Positions 14,888-21,798 are shown, numbered from the stretch's first letter. The stretch is DNA of 35,433 nucleotides from an uncultured Bacilli bacterium (GCA_947623705.1 CANQHT010000002.1:1-35433), one strand, 5' to 3'. The notes: generated by a model from the sequence alone, not told the origin. Translations and numbers: made by a program.

Positions 14888-14921
14888 TTCAACATAATTT
14901 ATTTACCATATTATTTTGTAA

Positions 14922-15016
14922 TATAATGTTCTTACTCAAGCGAGATATAGGCCTATAAAAAGCTTGATTTCAAGAGATATTATATCATATATAAATTTGT
15001 GACACAATTCTCTTGA
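14922..15016 (+). promoter_or_regulatory. Promoter and structured leader of the FtsK-rep operon
   Basis: TATAAT at 14922-14927 lacks a good -35, consistent with a regulated promoter. The leader that follows has two inverted repeats with related arms: tcaagc (14936-14941)/gcttga (14962-14967) enclosing the perfect palindrome tataggcctata (14946-14957), and tcaagaga (14970-14977)/tctcttga (15009-15016). The arms share TCAAG/CTTGA, so alternative pairing between the two is possible. AGGAGG precedes the ATG at 15050. Confidence 0.5.
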
Positions 15017-15049
15017 TTTTAAAAAATTTAACGAATAGGAGGAAAAACT

Positions 15050-15370
15050 ATGATTTTCAAAATTAATGATATTGTGGTAGATTTTAAAGCCACCTTTGGA
15101 AATAATTTTGGTCTTGTGAACGTAGAAGAAAAGCGAAAATATGTAGATGGTGCTAGAACTGATGAAACATATTTTGTAAATACGATTGTTTGTTTTGATA
15201 AGCGTTTACGTACTTTTCAAATTAAGACAGATAAACAATTTGTATCTGCTCCACAAGAGGGCGACATTGTTGGTGTTGCTTTAGTTGGTGCTGTTGCTAA
15301 ACCTTATGTAATGAATAATCAGCTAGGGTTTACGGTAACAGTAGATGATATTAAAGTTATTAAAGAATAG
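15050..15370 (+). CDS. Small protein at the head of the transfer operon
   Basis: 106 aa, no signal or membrane segment, beta-rich (repeating hydrophobic pattern through FVNTIVCFDKRLRTFQIK and GDIVGVALVGAVAKPYV). I do not recognise the family. It has a strong binding site (TAGGAGG) and is the first gene after the operator region. In Tn916 and ICEBs1 the same position (between regulator and FtsK-like gene) is held by small DUF961 proteins; similarity here is positional, and sequence relationship would need a profile search. A two-hairpin leader separates it from the next gene. Confidence 0.72.
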   Translation: MIFKINDIVVDFKATFGNNFGLVNVEEKRKYVDGARTDETYFVNTIVCFDKRLRTFQIKTDKQFVSAPQEGDIVGVALVGAVAKPYVMNNQLGFTVTVDDIKVIKE

Positions 15371-15410
15371 GAGAGCTTAATTGCTCTCGTCCCTACGGGG
15401 ACAGAAAGGA
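15371..15410 (+). promoter_or_regulatory. Two-hairpin intergenic leader, copy 1
   Basis: gagagc (15371-15376)/gctctc (15383-15388), loop ttaatt, directly followed by gtccc (15389-15393)/gggac (15398-15402), then AGAAAGGA, the ribosome binding site of the next gene. A second copy of the same design lies at 15770-15808 with compensating base changes. Confidence 0.6.
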
Positions 15411-15416
15411 CTAATT

Positions 15417-15761
15417 ATGGTATATATTAAAAAAGATATGAATATAAAGAATAAATTAGATGAGATTTTTAATAAAGCTGAAAATTTTAGAAAAGATGGT
15501 GAGATAGCTAAAGCTTTATCAAGCTATAATGAATTCTTAAATGTCGGAGAAATGGTAAATGATTGCTCTAGACATCACGAGGCATATTGGGGTATGTGTT
15601 TAACTTGGTATCTTCACTCAAGAAATTGTAATAAATGGCATACCTTAATTGAATATTTATATGATATGACTATGGTTTATGCACCTATTGAAAAGAAAGA
15701 AGAATATAGCAAATTTTATAATGATAATATGCTTCATTTTAAAGAAGAAGTTACTAGCTAA
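15417..15761 (+). CDS. Small helical protein, possibly TPR-like
   Basis: 114 aa. Predicted all-helical and soluble; the region NKAENFRKDGEIAKALSSYN followed by another helix pair resembles one tetratricopeptide-type repeat, which would suggest protein binding. No catalytic motif. Start ATG 15417 follows AGAAAGGA by 6 nt; an in-frame upstream ATG at 15381 would run through the hairpin leader and is rejected. It lies in the operon between the 106-aa protein and the FtsK-like ATPase, flanked on both sides by the same two-hairpin leader. Function unknown; a transfer accessory role is inferred from position. Confidence 0.7.
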   Translation: MVYIKKDMNIKNKLDEIFNKAENFRKDGEIAKALSSYNEFLNVGEMVNDCSRHHEAYWGMCLTWYLHSRNCNKWHTLIEYLYDMTMVYAPIEKKEEYSKFYNDNMLHFKEEVTS

Positions 15762-15769
15762 AATTTTAT

Positions 15770-15808
15770 GAGAGATTAAATTCTCTCTTCCCTAAATTGG
15801 GAGAAAGG
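15770..15808 (+). promoter_or_regulatory. Two-hairpin intergenic leader, copy 2
   Basis: gagaga (15770-15775)/tctctc (15782-15787), loop ttaaat, followed by tccc (15789-15792)/ggga (15799-15802), then GAAAGGA before the FtsK-like gene. Compared with copy 1 a C-G pair is replaced by A-T, keeping the helix. Confidence 0.6.
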
Positions 15809-15816
15809 AAAAATTT

Positions 15817-17052
15817 ATGAAAAATAATATTTTAAAAAAAATTAATCATATTAATTTAAAAATAATATTTATATTGTTATATATTGTATTAGCACAATTA
15901 ATATTTCATAGAGCTGAATATATTTTAATTAACTTTATGGAATTGAAACAAAATTCAATATTATATTATGTATATAAATATGGTCTTGGTATAATTTTAA
16001 CTTTAATTTTAATAGCACTAATAATAACTTTAAAAAGATTTAAGATTAACAAAAAGAAAGAAACAAAAGGTATGGAAGATATTAAATTAAAAAATGGAAA
16101 TAATGAATTTATGAGATGTGTTGATATTATTAAAGGAACAGAAGAAAACCAAAATATTTATGTACTAGAAACGAAAAATATTCCATTATCTATAATTAAA
16201 GAAAATAAAGACAAATTAGAAATGATATACGATATTAAAATAGATTATATAGAATATAAAAATGGTACTACTAAATATGTAAATGTTTATGGTACACCAA
16301 TGAAATATATTAAACCTAAATTATTTCAAGTGAATACGGAAGACCAATTTATGGCTAATTTTCAGTCGCTCCTAGTAGTTGGGACATCTGGGTCGGGTAA
16401 GACATATTACACTTATCAGCAGTTAGTTAAGCTGATATTAAATGTATCCAAAAGTAAAAATAAAAATAAAAATGAAAATGAAGCAAATTTTGAAAAGGTA
16501 TTAGTCTTTGTTAATGACAGAAAAAACGAAGATTTTATACAATTTAAAGATTGTCCTAATTATTATGGAATTAATGCAATAGATGGTATTAGAAAGGTAC
16601 ACGAGATATTTATGGAAAGGTTAAATAGTGGAGAAAGTAGCGAAGATAAACCTACTATTATATGTCTAATAGAGGAATATGCTGTTTTGTTAAATTCTCT
16701 AGATAAAAAAGAGGCAGAAGAAATAAAAGATAAAGTTGCAGATTTATTATTTGCTGGCCGTAGTAAAAAGGTCATACCTATTGTATCATTACAAAGGTGT
16801 GATTCTTCTTATTTTGTTAGGGGTAGCCGTGAACAGTTTAAGCGAATAGCTATATTGGGAAACAATTCTCCTATTTTATTAGATATGATATTAGGAAAAG
16901 ATTTGCAAAGTCAAATTACTGAAAATAACCCACAAGGTTATGGTTATCTTTACGAAGATGGTAACCCTAAATTGACCCGTTTTAAGGTTGGTAAAATTAC
17001 AGAAGAAGAAAAAGAAATGTTTGATAATGTTATAAGGAGCAAAATGTGTTAA
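15817..17052 (+). CDS. Membrane-anchored FtsK/TcpA-type DNA translocase or coupling protein
   Basis: 411 aa. Two N-terminal transmembrane helices (about 15-35 and 52-74) precede a cytosolic ATPase of the FtsK/SpoIIIE-HerA group: Walker A GTSGSGKT at residues 189-196, Walker B TIICLIEEYA at about 281-290, and a following SLQRCD motif. The layout matches the coupling proteins of Tn916 (Orf21) and ICEBs1 (ConQ), which bring the relaxase-DNA complex to the conjugation channel. It lacks the gamma DNA-reading domain of chromosomal FtsK. It precedes a rolling-circle initiator with a GC-rich hairpin region between them, as in those elements. Without a VirB4 homologue it probably serves a helper element's channel. 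Confidence 0.85.
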   Translation: MKNNILKKINHINLKIIFILLYIVLAQLIFHRAEYILINFMELKQNSILYYVYKYGLGIILTLILIALIITLKRFKINKKKETKGMEDIKLKNGNNEFMRCVDIIKGTEENQNIYVLETKNIPLSIIKENKDKLEMIYDIKIDYIEYKNGTTKYVNVYGTPMKYIKPKLFQVNTEDQFMANFQSLLVVGTSGSGKTYYTYQQLVKLILNVSKSKNKNKNENEANFEKVLVFVNDRKNEDFIQFKDCPNYYGINAIDGIRKVHEIFMERLNSGESSEDKPTIICLIEEYAVLLNSLDKKEAEEIKDKVADLLFAGRSKKVIPIVSLQRCDSSYFVRGSREQFKRIAILGNNSPILLDMILGKDLQSQITENNPQGYGYLYEDGNPKLTRFKVGKITEEEKEMFDNVIRSKMC

Positions 17053-17130
17053 CGTGGCCGTACGGCGAAACGAAGTGGAAGCCAGTACGATCCACGTAGC
17101 CACTCGTAGAGTGGCGATATTGACTTGATA
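17052..17130 (+). other. Candidate oriT / double-strand origin between the FtsK-like gene and rep
   Basis: Overlapping the FtsK-like stop codon is an interrupted stem: acgtgg (17052-17057)/ccacgt (17092-17097), cgtac (17059-17063)/gtacg (17085-17089), ggc (17064-17066)/gcc (17081-17083), loop of 14 nt. Next is gccact (17099-17104)/agtggc (17110-17115) with loop cgtag. Then CTTGATA at 17124-17130, which matches seven bases of the pC194/pUB110-type nick region (TCTTGATA). The stretch is conspicuously GC-rich against its surroundings. Location between coupling protein and Rep is as in Tn916 and near the ICEBs1 origin. No nick has been shown. Confidence 0.6.
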
Positions 17131-17162
17131 TCTTATAACACAAAAACATATTATTTAATTTT

Positions 17163-18053
17163 ATGAAGATAGAGAAATTAAAAGATAACCCTAAAATAGG
17201 TTTAAATGCTGAAAGTCAAGTAACGGTTAAAGAAACTGGAAATCAAACAGAGGTTAAGTATGCAATTAATAAAACTGGTGGAAATATTGTTAAATTAAAT
17301 AGCAAAGAGTATATGGTAGTAACTAGTGGAGAAATTAAGTGTTTTTCAAATTCTGCCACTTCTAGAAAAGACAATAAATCAAGTATTAAAAGAACTATGA
17401 AAAATTTACGTGATATTATTAATACTAATATAACAGATTATAAGAAAGTTCTTTTTATTACATTAACTTATAAAGAAAATATGACTAATGCAGAACAATT
17501 ATATCAAGATGTAAGAAAATTCCATCAAAAATTTAAGAGATATTTAAAAACAAATAATCTACCTTATGAATTTGAATATATTTCAGCTACAGAGTGTCAG
17601 TCAAGAGGTGCATATCATCAGCATAATCTTTATATATTTAACACAAAAGCTCCATTTATAAAAAATGATATATTAACTAAAATATGGGGTCACGGTTTTA
17701 CAAAAACTAAATCTCTTAAAAACGTTGACAATATAGGTATGTATTTAACGGCATACTTAACAGATTTAGATTTAAGCGAAGATTTAGAAAAAGAAACTGG
17801 AAAGAAAGTTAATAAAGCTATTATTAAAGGTGCAAGATTAAAACTGTATCCTAAAGGTTTTAGAATTTATCGCACAAGTAAAAATATTAAACGCCCTAAC
17901 GTATATACAGCTACCGAAGATGAAATAATGCAAAAGCTAGGTAATTCCGTTTTAACTTATGAAAAAACTTTACGTATATCTAATTATGATAATAAAACAA
18001 TAAATATCATCAATTATAGAAATTATAATAAACTTGTTAAAAACAAAAAATAA
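17163..18053 (+). CDS. Rolling-circle replication initiator / relaxase-like HUH protein
   Basis: 296 aa. The three HUH endonuclease motifs are visible: motif I KVLFITLTY (about 95-103), motif II RGAYHQHNLYIF with metal ligands H152 and H154, and motif III MYLTAYLTD with candidate nucleophile Y194 or Y198. These enzymes nick one strand, stay covalently bound to the 5' end and start rolling-circle replication; in integrative elements the same protein can act as the relaxase. The motif pattern is of the plasmid/phage Rep_1 kind rather than the MobT (Rep_trans) family found in Tn916 and ICEBs1. No clear ribosome binding site precedes ATG 17163, so expression may be weak or coupled. The candidate origin is immediately upstream. 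Confidence 0.82.
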   Translation: MKIEKLKDNPKIGLNAESQVTVKETGNQTEVKYAINKTGGNIVKLNSKEYMVVTSGEIKCFSNSATSRKDNKSSIKRTMKNLRDIINTNITDYKKVLFITLTYKENMTNAEQLYQDVRKFHQKFKRYLKTNNLPYEFEYISATECQSRGAYHQHNLYIFNTKAPFIKNDILTKIWGHGFTKTKSLKNVDNIGMYLTAYLTDLDLSEDLEKETGKKVNKAIIKGARLKLYPKGFRIYRTSKNIKRPNVYTATEDEIMQKLGNSVLTYEKTLRISNYDNKTINIINYRNYNKLVKNKK

Positions 18054-18118
18054 TAACTTGTTAAACTACTAGGGAAAGGTAAGGTGTAACCTCAAATTTT
18101 TAAGGAGAGTGATACACT

Positions 18119-18268
18119 TTGAAAAAGTTAACACAAGTATATACAAATAAATTAAGTAAAAAAGATATATACATAAAGAAATTTAACAAAACGGCAATTA
18201 TTGAAGAAGATTTTCATATTCACAAATACCATAACATACTTTTTATTAAGGGGTTAAAATATGACTAA
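18119..18268 (+). CDS. Small protein upstream of the recombinase (TTG start)
   Basis: 49 aa, starting at TTG 18119 with AAGGAGAG 9 nt upstream. The sequence MKKLTQVYTNKLSKKDIYIK, then FHIHKYHNILFIKGLKYD, is basic at its N-terminus. The gene overlaps the next start by 8 nt. Its good binding site and coupling support it as real; function unknown. The 65 nt between rep and this gene show only a short aggt/acct hairpin. Confidence 0.55.
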   Translation: MKKLTQVYTNKLSKKDIYIKKFNKTAIIEEDFHIHKYHNILFIKGLKYD

Positions 18269-18401
18269 ATATGATATAGTGGTATCTAGTGAATTTGTAA
18301 CCGATACAAAAACAGAAGAAGATTTTATAACACTTTTTAATCAAAAATTAGCTACTTTATTTTTGATAATAGAGCAAAAGGATAATTTGGGACTAAAATA
18401 G
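18261..18401 (+). CDS. Small protein overlapping the previous gene, upstream of the recombinase
   Basis: 46 aa, ATG 18261 with AAGGGG upstream, overlapping the preceding stop codon by 8 nt (coupled). The pattern YDIVVSSEFVTDTKTEEDF, then FNQKLATLFLII, resembles small proteins I recall next to serine recombinases in Clostridia elements; I cannot confirm a family. An excisionase role would be a natural guess but its size and lack of a helix-turn-helix give no support. A weak TATAAT (18417-18422) follows, possibly a promoter for the recombinase. Confidence 0.5.
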   Translation: MTKYDIVVSSEFVTDTKTEEDFITLFNQKLATLFLIIEQKDNLGLK

Positions 18402-18470
18402 TATGAGTATTTATGATATAATTTACTTGTATTATTTCAGTTCAACATATAATTAAGAAAGGAAAATTAT

Positions 18471-20366
18471 ATGTTTGAAGAATTAAAAGGTGGTGAAACT
18501 TCTTCTTATAATAATACACAAGATTATAATATTAAAAATGTTTCGGTAGAAGATTATACAAGTTCGGTAGAGTTCAAAGCAATAAAAGAATTGCTAGTAG
18601 AGGATAACCTAATATATGTTACAGAATTTATAAGAAAGCTACTTGATATTAAAAAGCCAAATGATACAACTTGTTTTACGTGTGGAAATGGTAATAAAAT
18701 AGTATATAAAAATGGTTATGGTAAAAGAGCGATTTTATATCTTCGTTTATCAGTTGAAGATATGCAAAAGAAAGATACAACACCTAGTAAAAGTATTCTT
18801 AATCAATTATTATTACTTTTACAGTATTGTAAAGAACACGAAATAGAAGTAGTTGGAATATTTTACGAAGAGGGTATTAGTGGTGCTGATGAGAATAGAC
18901 CAGAGTGGAATAAATCGCTAGTCTTCTGTGAAAAAGGACATTGTGATATATACATTACAAAAACTCAAGCCCGTTTTGCAAGAGATGTTGAGATGATAGA
19001 AAGATATTTACACAAAAGATTTATTGAGTGGAATATAAGGTTTTTAAGCATTGTAGACCATAGCGATACATCACAAAAGGGTAATAAATTACAAAGGCAA
19101 ATAACGGCTATTGTAGATGAAAATAAATTGTCCGAGCAGTCAATAAACACAAAAGCAACTTTGAGAGGTAAAAATCAAGCTGGACAATGGACAGGGTCAT
19201 TTGCTTGTTATGGTTATATAGAAGACCCAAACGATATGTATCATTTAGTACCAGACCCACCAGCTGCTAAAATAGTACAAAAGATATATGAACTATATGC
19301 AAATGGTACGGGTTACTTTAAAATATGTAAGTATCTTAACGAACATAATATACCAACACCAAGTAAATATAAGAAATTGCAAGGGTCAAAGTTTAAATGT
19401 TGCAAAGCTCCAAATGGAAGTGAATTTTGGAATATTGATACCGTACGAAAGATACTAAAAGATGAAACTTATGATGGGTTACTTATTCAAAATAGAACAG
19501 AAACAATATCTTATAATATTAAGAAAGCAAGAAAACTACCAAGAAGCGAGCAAACAATAATTGCTTGTGCTCACGAAAGAATTGTTGACCCAGTTATTTC
19601 AAGAATTGTAAGACAAAAATTTGAGGCAAGAACAAATGCAACTTGTGATAATATAGATACTATTCATACTAGACCAAAACCCGACAAAAACGGCGAAGTA
19701 CATATTTTTAGTCAAAAAGTATATTGTGCAGAGTGTGGAAAGATTTTTCAAAAAACTACTGCTAAAAGTGGACCTCGTAAAAACCCTACTAAAAAAGATT
19801 ATTTGCATTGTAAAACGAATAAAAGAACTTGTCAAACTGGTTGTACTAATAATTCATCAATTCGTATTGAAGTATTGGAACAAGTTGTTTTAGAAGAAAT
19901 AAACAAACAAATTGACAAATATTATAATGAAGAAAAATTTAATAAAAGTTATTATGAGAAAAAAGTTAACACCAATTATGAAAATGAAATTAAGGCATTA
20001 CAAGAAGAAAAGATAATGTTAGATAAAAAAATTAAAGATAATACAAATCGCTTTACCTTACTTTATGAAGATAGAGCAAACGAAGTTATAACTACACAAG
20101 AATTTATACTATTAAAATCAAAATATAATGATGAGATAGAACGTTTTAATAATCGGTTAAGAGAAATAGAAGATTTAATTATTTCTTTTAATAATAAGAA
20201 ACAACAACAATTAAATGAACAAGAGATATTTAAAAAATATAAACATATTGATAAGTTAGATAGATTAGTTGTTGAAACGTTTATATCAAAAATCATTATG
20301 GGAAAAGTTGATAAAGAAACTAAAAAGAGAACTATAAATATCGTTTGGAATATTTGTAGTTCCTAA
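18471..20366 (+). CDS. Large serine recombinase (integrase) of the element
   Basis: 631 aa. The resolvase-like catalytic domain begins near residue 86 (RAILYLRLSVED, catalytic S94), with GISGADENRPEW and a RFARDVEMI segment carrying the conserved arginines; then the recombinase domain (QWTGSFACYGY, PPAAKIVQKIYELYANGTGY), a zinc ribbon (YCAECGKIF ... HCKTNKRTCQTGC) and a long C-terminal coiled coil (about 490-600), all typical of TndX/TnpX/phiC31-type enzymes that join attP and attB at a short core. Unusual is an ~85-residue N-terminal extension with a CFTC motif; most relatives start within 10 residues of the catalytic strand. It ends 22 bp before the core at the right junction. Confidence 0.93.
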   Translation: MFEELKGGETSSYNNTQDYNIKNVSVEDYTSSVEFKAIKELLVEDNLIYVTEFIRKLLDIKKPNDTTCFTCGNGNKIVYKNGYGKRAILYLRLSVEDMQKKDTTPSKSILNQLLLLLQYCKEHEIEVVGIFYEEGISGADENRPEWNKSLVFCEKGHCDIYITKTQARFARDVEMIERYLHKRFIEWNIRFLSIVDHSDTSQKGNKLQRQITAIVDENKLSEQSINTKATLRGKNQAGQWTGSFACYGYIEDPNDMYHLVPDPPAAKIVQKIYELYANGTGYFKICKYLNEHNIPTPSKYKKLQGSKFKCCKAPNGSEFWNIDTVRKILKDETYDGLLIQNRTETISYNIKKARKLPRSEQTIIACAHERIVDPVISRIVRQKFEARTNATCDNIDTIHTRPKPDKNGEVHIFSQKVYCAECGKIFQKTTAKSGPRKNPTKKDYLHCKTNKRTCQTGCTNNSSIRIEVLEQVVLEEINKQIDKYYNEEKFNKSYYEKKVNTNYENEIKALQEEKIMLDKKIKDNTNRFTLLYEDRANEVITTQEFILLKSKYNDEIERFNNRLREIEDLIISFNNKKQQQLNEQEIFKKYKHIDKLDRLVVETFISKIIMGKVDKETKKRTINIVWNICSS

Positions 20367-20367
20367 T

Positions 20368-20400
20368 TTGGTATAACAGTATCCAGCACACGGTTCGAAA
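20368..20400 (+). repeat. attR: right terminal inverted repeat and right junction
   Basis: Element arm ttggtataacagtatc (20368-20383), then cagc, core acacgg (20388-20393) and cwlD sequence from 20394. The arm differs at one of 16 positions from the reverse complement of the left arm (11209-11224); the centre of the reconstructed attP falls on the dinucleotide CA within the core. Confidence 0.85.
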
Positions 20401-20916
20401 GATGTGGGTACTAGTTATGGTAGTATTTATGAAAAAGATATTAATTTAAATATTGCCTTATTTTTACAAAATGAATTAGGGGCCTTGGGGGCAACTGTCT
20501 ATATGACAAGAGATGGTGATTATGATTTATCCACTCCTAAAGCAAATTTTCGCAAGAAAAGTGATTTTGACAACCGCATTAAATTAATTAATGAAAGTGA
20601 TGCTGACCTTTATTTAAGTATTCATATTAATTATTTATCTAATGCTGCTTATTCGGGTCCGCAAGTGTTTTATAACAAAGATAATGAGAACTTAGCTAAA
20701 GTCATGCAAGAAGTGATGAATAAAAATTTAAAAGGAGACCGGGAAGTTAAAAAAATTCCTAGTACAACCTATATGTATAATAAGTTAAAAGTACCAGGAG
20801 TTTTAATTGAATGTGGTTTTTTATCTAATGGGGAAGAAAGAAAAAAATTAGTCACTGAAGATTATCAAAAAAAGATTGCTAAAACTATTGCTGAAGGAGT
20901 TCTGGAATATTTTTAA
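20394..20916 (+). pseudogene. cwlD: 3' fragment of cwlD-type N-acetylmuramoyl-L-alanine amidase
   Basis: Continues the amidase from residue 41: SKDVGTSYG, the second zinc ligand E in SIYEKDINLNI, the third ligand H in LSIHINYLS, and the catalytic glutamate in VLIECGFLSN near the C-terminus. All catalytic residues but the first zinc ligand (left behind at 11202-11204) are here. A GTG at 20404 has no ribosome binding site, so the fragment is probably not translated and would lack the signal segment. CwlD-type amidases cleave the bond between MurNAc and the stem peptide; in spore formers they are needed for muramic-delta-lactam in the cortex. Its stop lies 31 nt inside the convergent phospholipase-like gene. 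Confidence 0.88.
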
Positions 20917-21781
20917 GTTCAATTAATCTTACTAATTTTAGAAATTCTTCTAAATCGGTATTATTGTGTAAAACTTCATAAGCTAAAGTATTCATTTTAA
21001 TACATAAATCAATTGTTATTTTAAATAAATCTTCTAAAGAATAAGTATATTCTTCATCCTTTTTAGGATGTTTCCATTTGTTATGATCTTTATTTAATAA
21101 TCTCTCATCAAAACTCGTAATATAATAAGTATTATCACTAAATGTTTCATCTTTTTTTACTAACTTATCGACAATTTTATAAAAATGCCTTTTAATACCT
21201 TTATTATCTAAAACAAAATATCTATGGATATAATAACCATTCCGTATAGAGCCAGCCATAATTTTACCAATATTATCTTCATTATAAGCCTCTTTAAAAG
21301 CATAAGTAACTAAATTACTTAAATCTTTAGTAAACTTTATTTTTGGTAACATTATTTTATAATCATGGCCTTGTAAATTTCTCTTCTGTAAATAATTACT
21401 TAAAGCATAATCGAGCATATATTCAATTCTAGAATGTTTAATAACTAAATTTTTAACTTGAAAGTTTATATACGGGTGTAATAAAGTATCAGTTATATAA
21501 TGATTAAGAAAGCCATAAATAATACTATAATCATTATCTAAATTATTCATCTTTATATATTGAATTAAACTTTTAAAAAAGATATCAACATTATTTTTAT
21601 GGGCCTTTATTCCAAAATTCTTATAATATTCCCAATGTTTATGGTAATAATATAAATTATCAAATCCTTGATTAAAAATATAGTAATAATTAATATTTTT
21701 TTGAATATTTTCTTTTAGAGGTTTATCTAATTTGTCTAAGACTTTCTTCCCTATTTTATAATGCGTATATAATGTCGGCAT
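20885..21781 (-). CDS. Zinc-dependent phospholipase C-like protein
   Basis: 298 aa. The start MPTLYTHYKIGKKVLDKL and the segment YGFLNHYITDTLLHPYINFQ, with its spaced histidines and aspartate, match the zinc-dependent phospholipase C family fold (PF00882-type), in which these residues bind three zinc ions. Further candidate ligands are H45-H48 region (YYYHKHWEYY). No signal peptide is visible, unlike secreted clostridial alpha-toxins, so a cytosolic hydrolase on lipids or phosphodiesters is more likely than a toxin. Strong binding site AAGGAAGG. Its 3' end overlaps the amidase 3' end tail to tail by 32 bp. Substrate unknown. Confidence 0.7.
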   Translation of the reverse strand: MPTLYTHYKIGKKVLDKLDKPLKENIQKNINYYYIFNQGFDNLYYYHKHWEYYKNFGIKAHKNNVDIFFKSLIQYIKMNNLDNDYSIIYGFLNHYITDTLLHPYINFQVKNLVIKHSRIEYMLDYALSNYLQKRNLQGHDYKIMLPKIKFTKDLSNLVTYAFKEAYNEDNIGKIMAGSIRNGYYIHRYFVLDNKGIKRHFYKIVDKLVKKDETFSDNTYYITSFDERLLNKDHNKWKHPKKDEEYTYSLEDLFKITIDLCIKMNTLAYEVLHNNTDLEEFLKLVRLIELKNIPELLQQ

Positions 21782-21798
21782 TTTACCTTCCTTTAATC

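Larger units (their letters stand above)
11201..20393 (+). mobile_element. Integrative mobilizable element, 9,187 bp, inserted in cwlD
   Basis: Boundaries are defined by the 6-bp core acacgg at 11201-11206 and 20388-20393; the element is 11201-20387 plus one core copy. Removing it restores the cwlD frame exactly. The joined ends form an attP with 16-bp inverted arms (11209-11224 and 20368-20383, 15/16 matching). Contents left to right: accessory protein, RHH protein (minus), three-hairpin RNA, lipoprotein, small gene remnant, second accessory protein, XRE repressor (minus), two small proteins, FtsK-like ATPase, candidate origin, HUH Rep, two tiny proteins, large serine recombinase. There is no VirB4, VirD4-independent channel or lytic transglycosylase, so it cannot conjugate alone; mobilization by a helper is inferred. 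The gene order XRE-small-small-FtsK-Rep resembles the Tn916/ICEBs1 transfer-initiation region. Confidence 0.9.

Noticed and set aside
11201..20393. Filamentous phage (inovirus) prophage
   Set aside because: Rep plus a P-loop ATPase could fit, but the ATPase is FtsK/TcpA-like with two N-terminal helices rather than Zot-like, and no coat, adsorption or small hydrophobic capsid genes are present.
11201..20393. Autonomous integrative conjugative element
   Set aside because: No VirB4, VirB6, lytic transglycosylase or other channel genes in the 9.2 kb.
20404..20916. Independent 170-aa amidase gene from the GTG at 20404
   Set aside because: No ribosome binding site, no signal segment, and it lacks the first zinc ligand; it is the 3' part of the interrupted cwlD.
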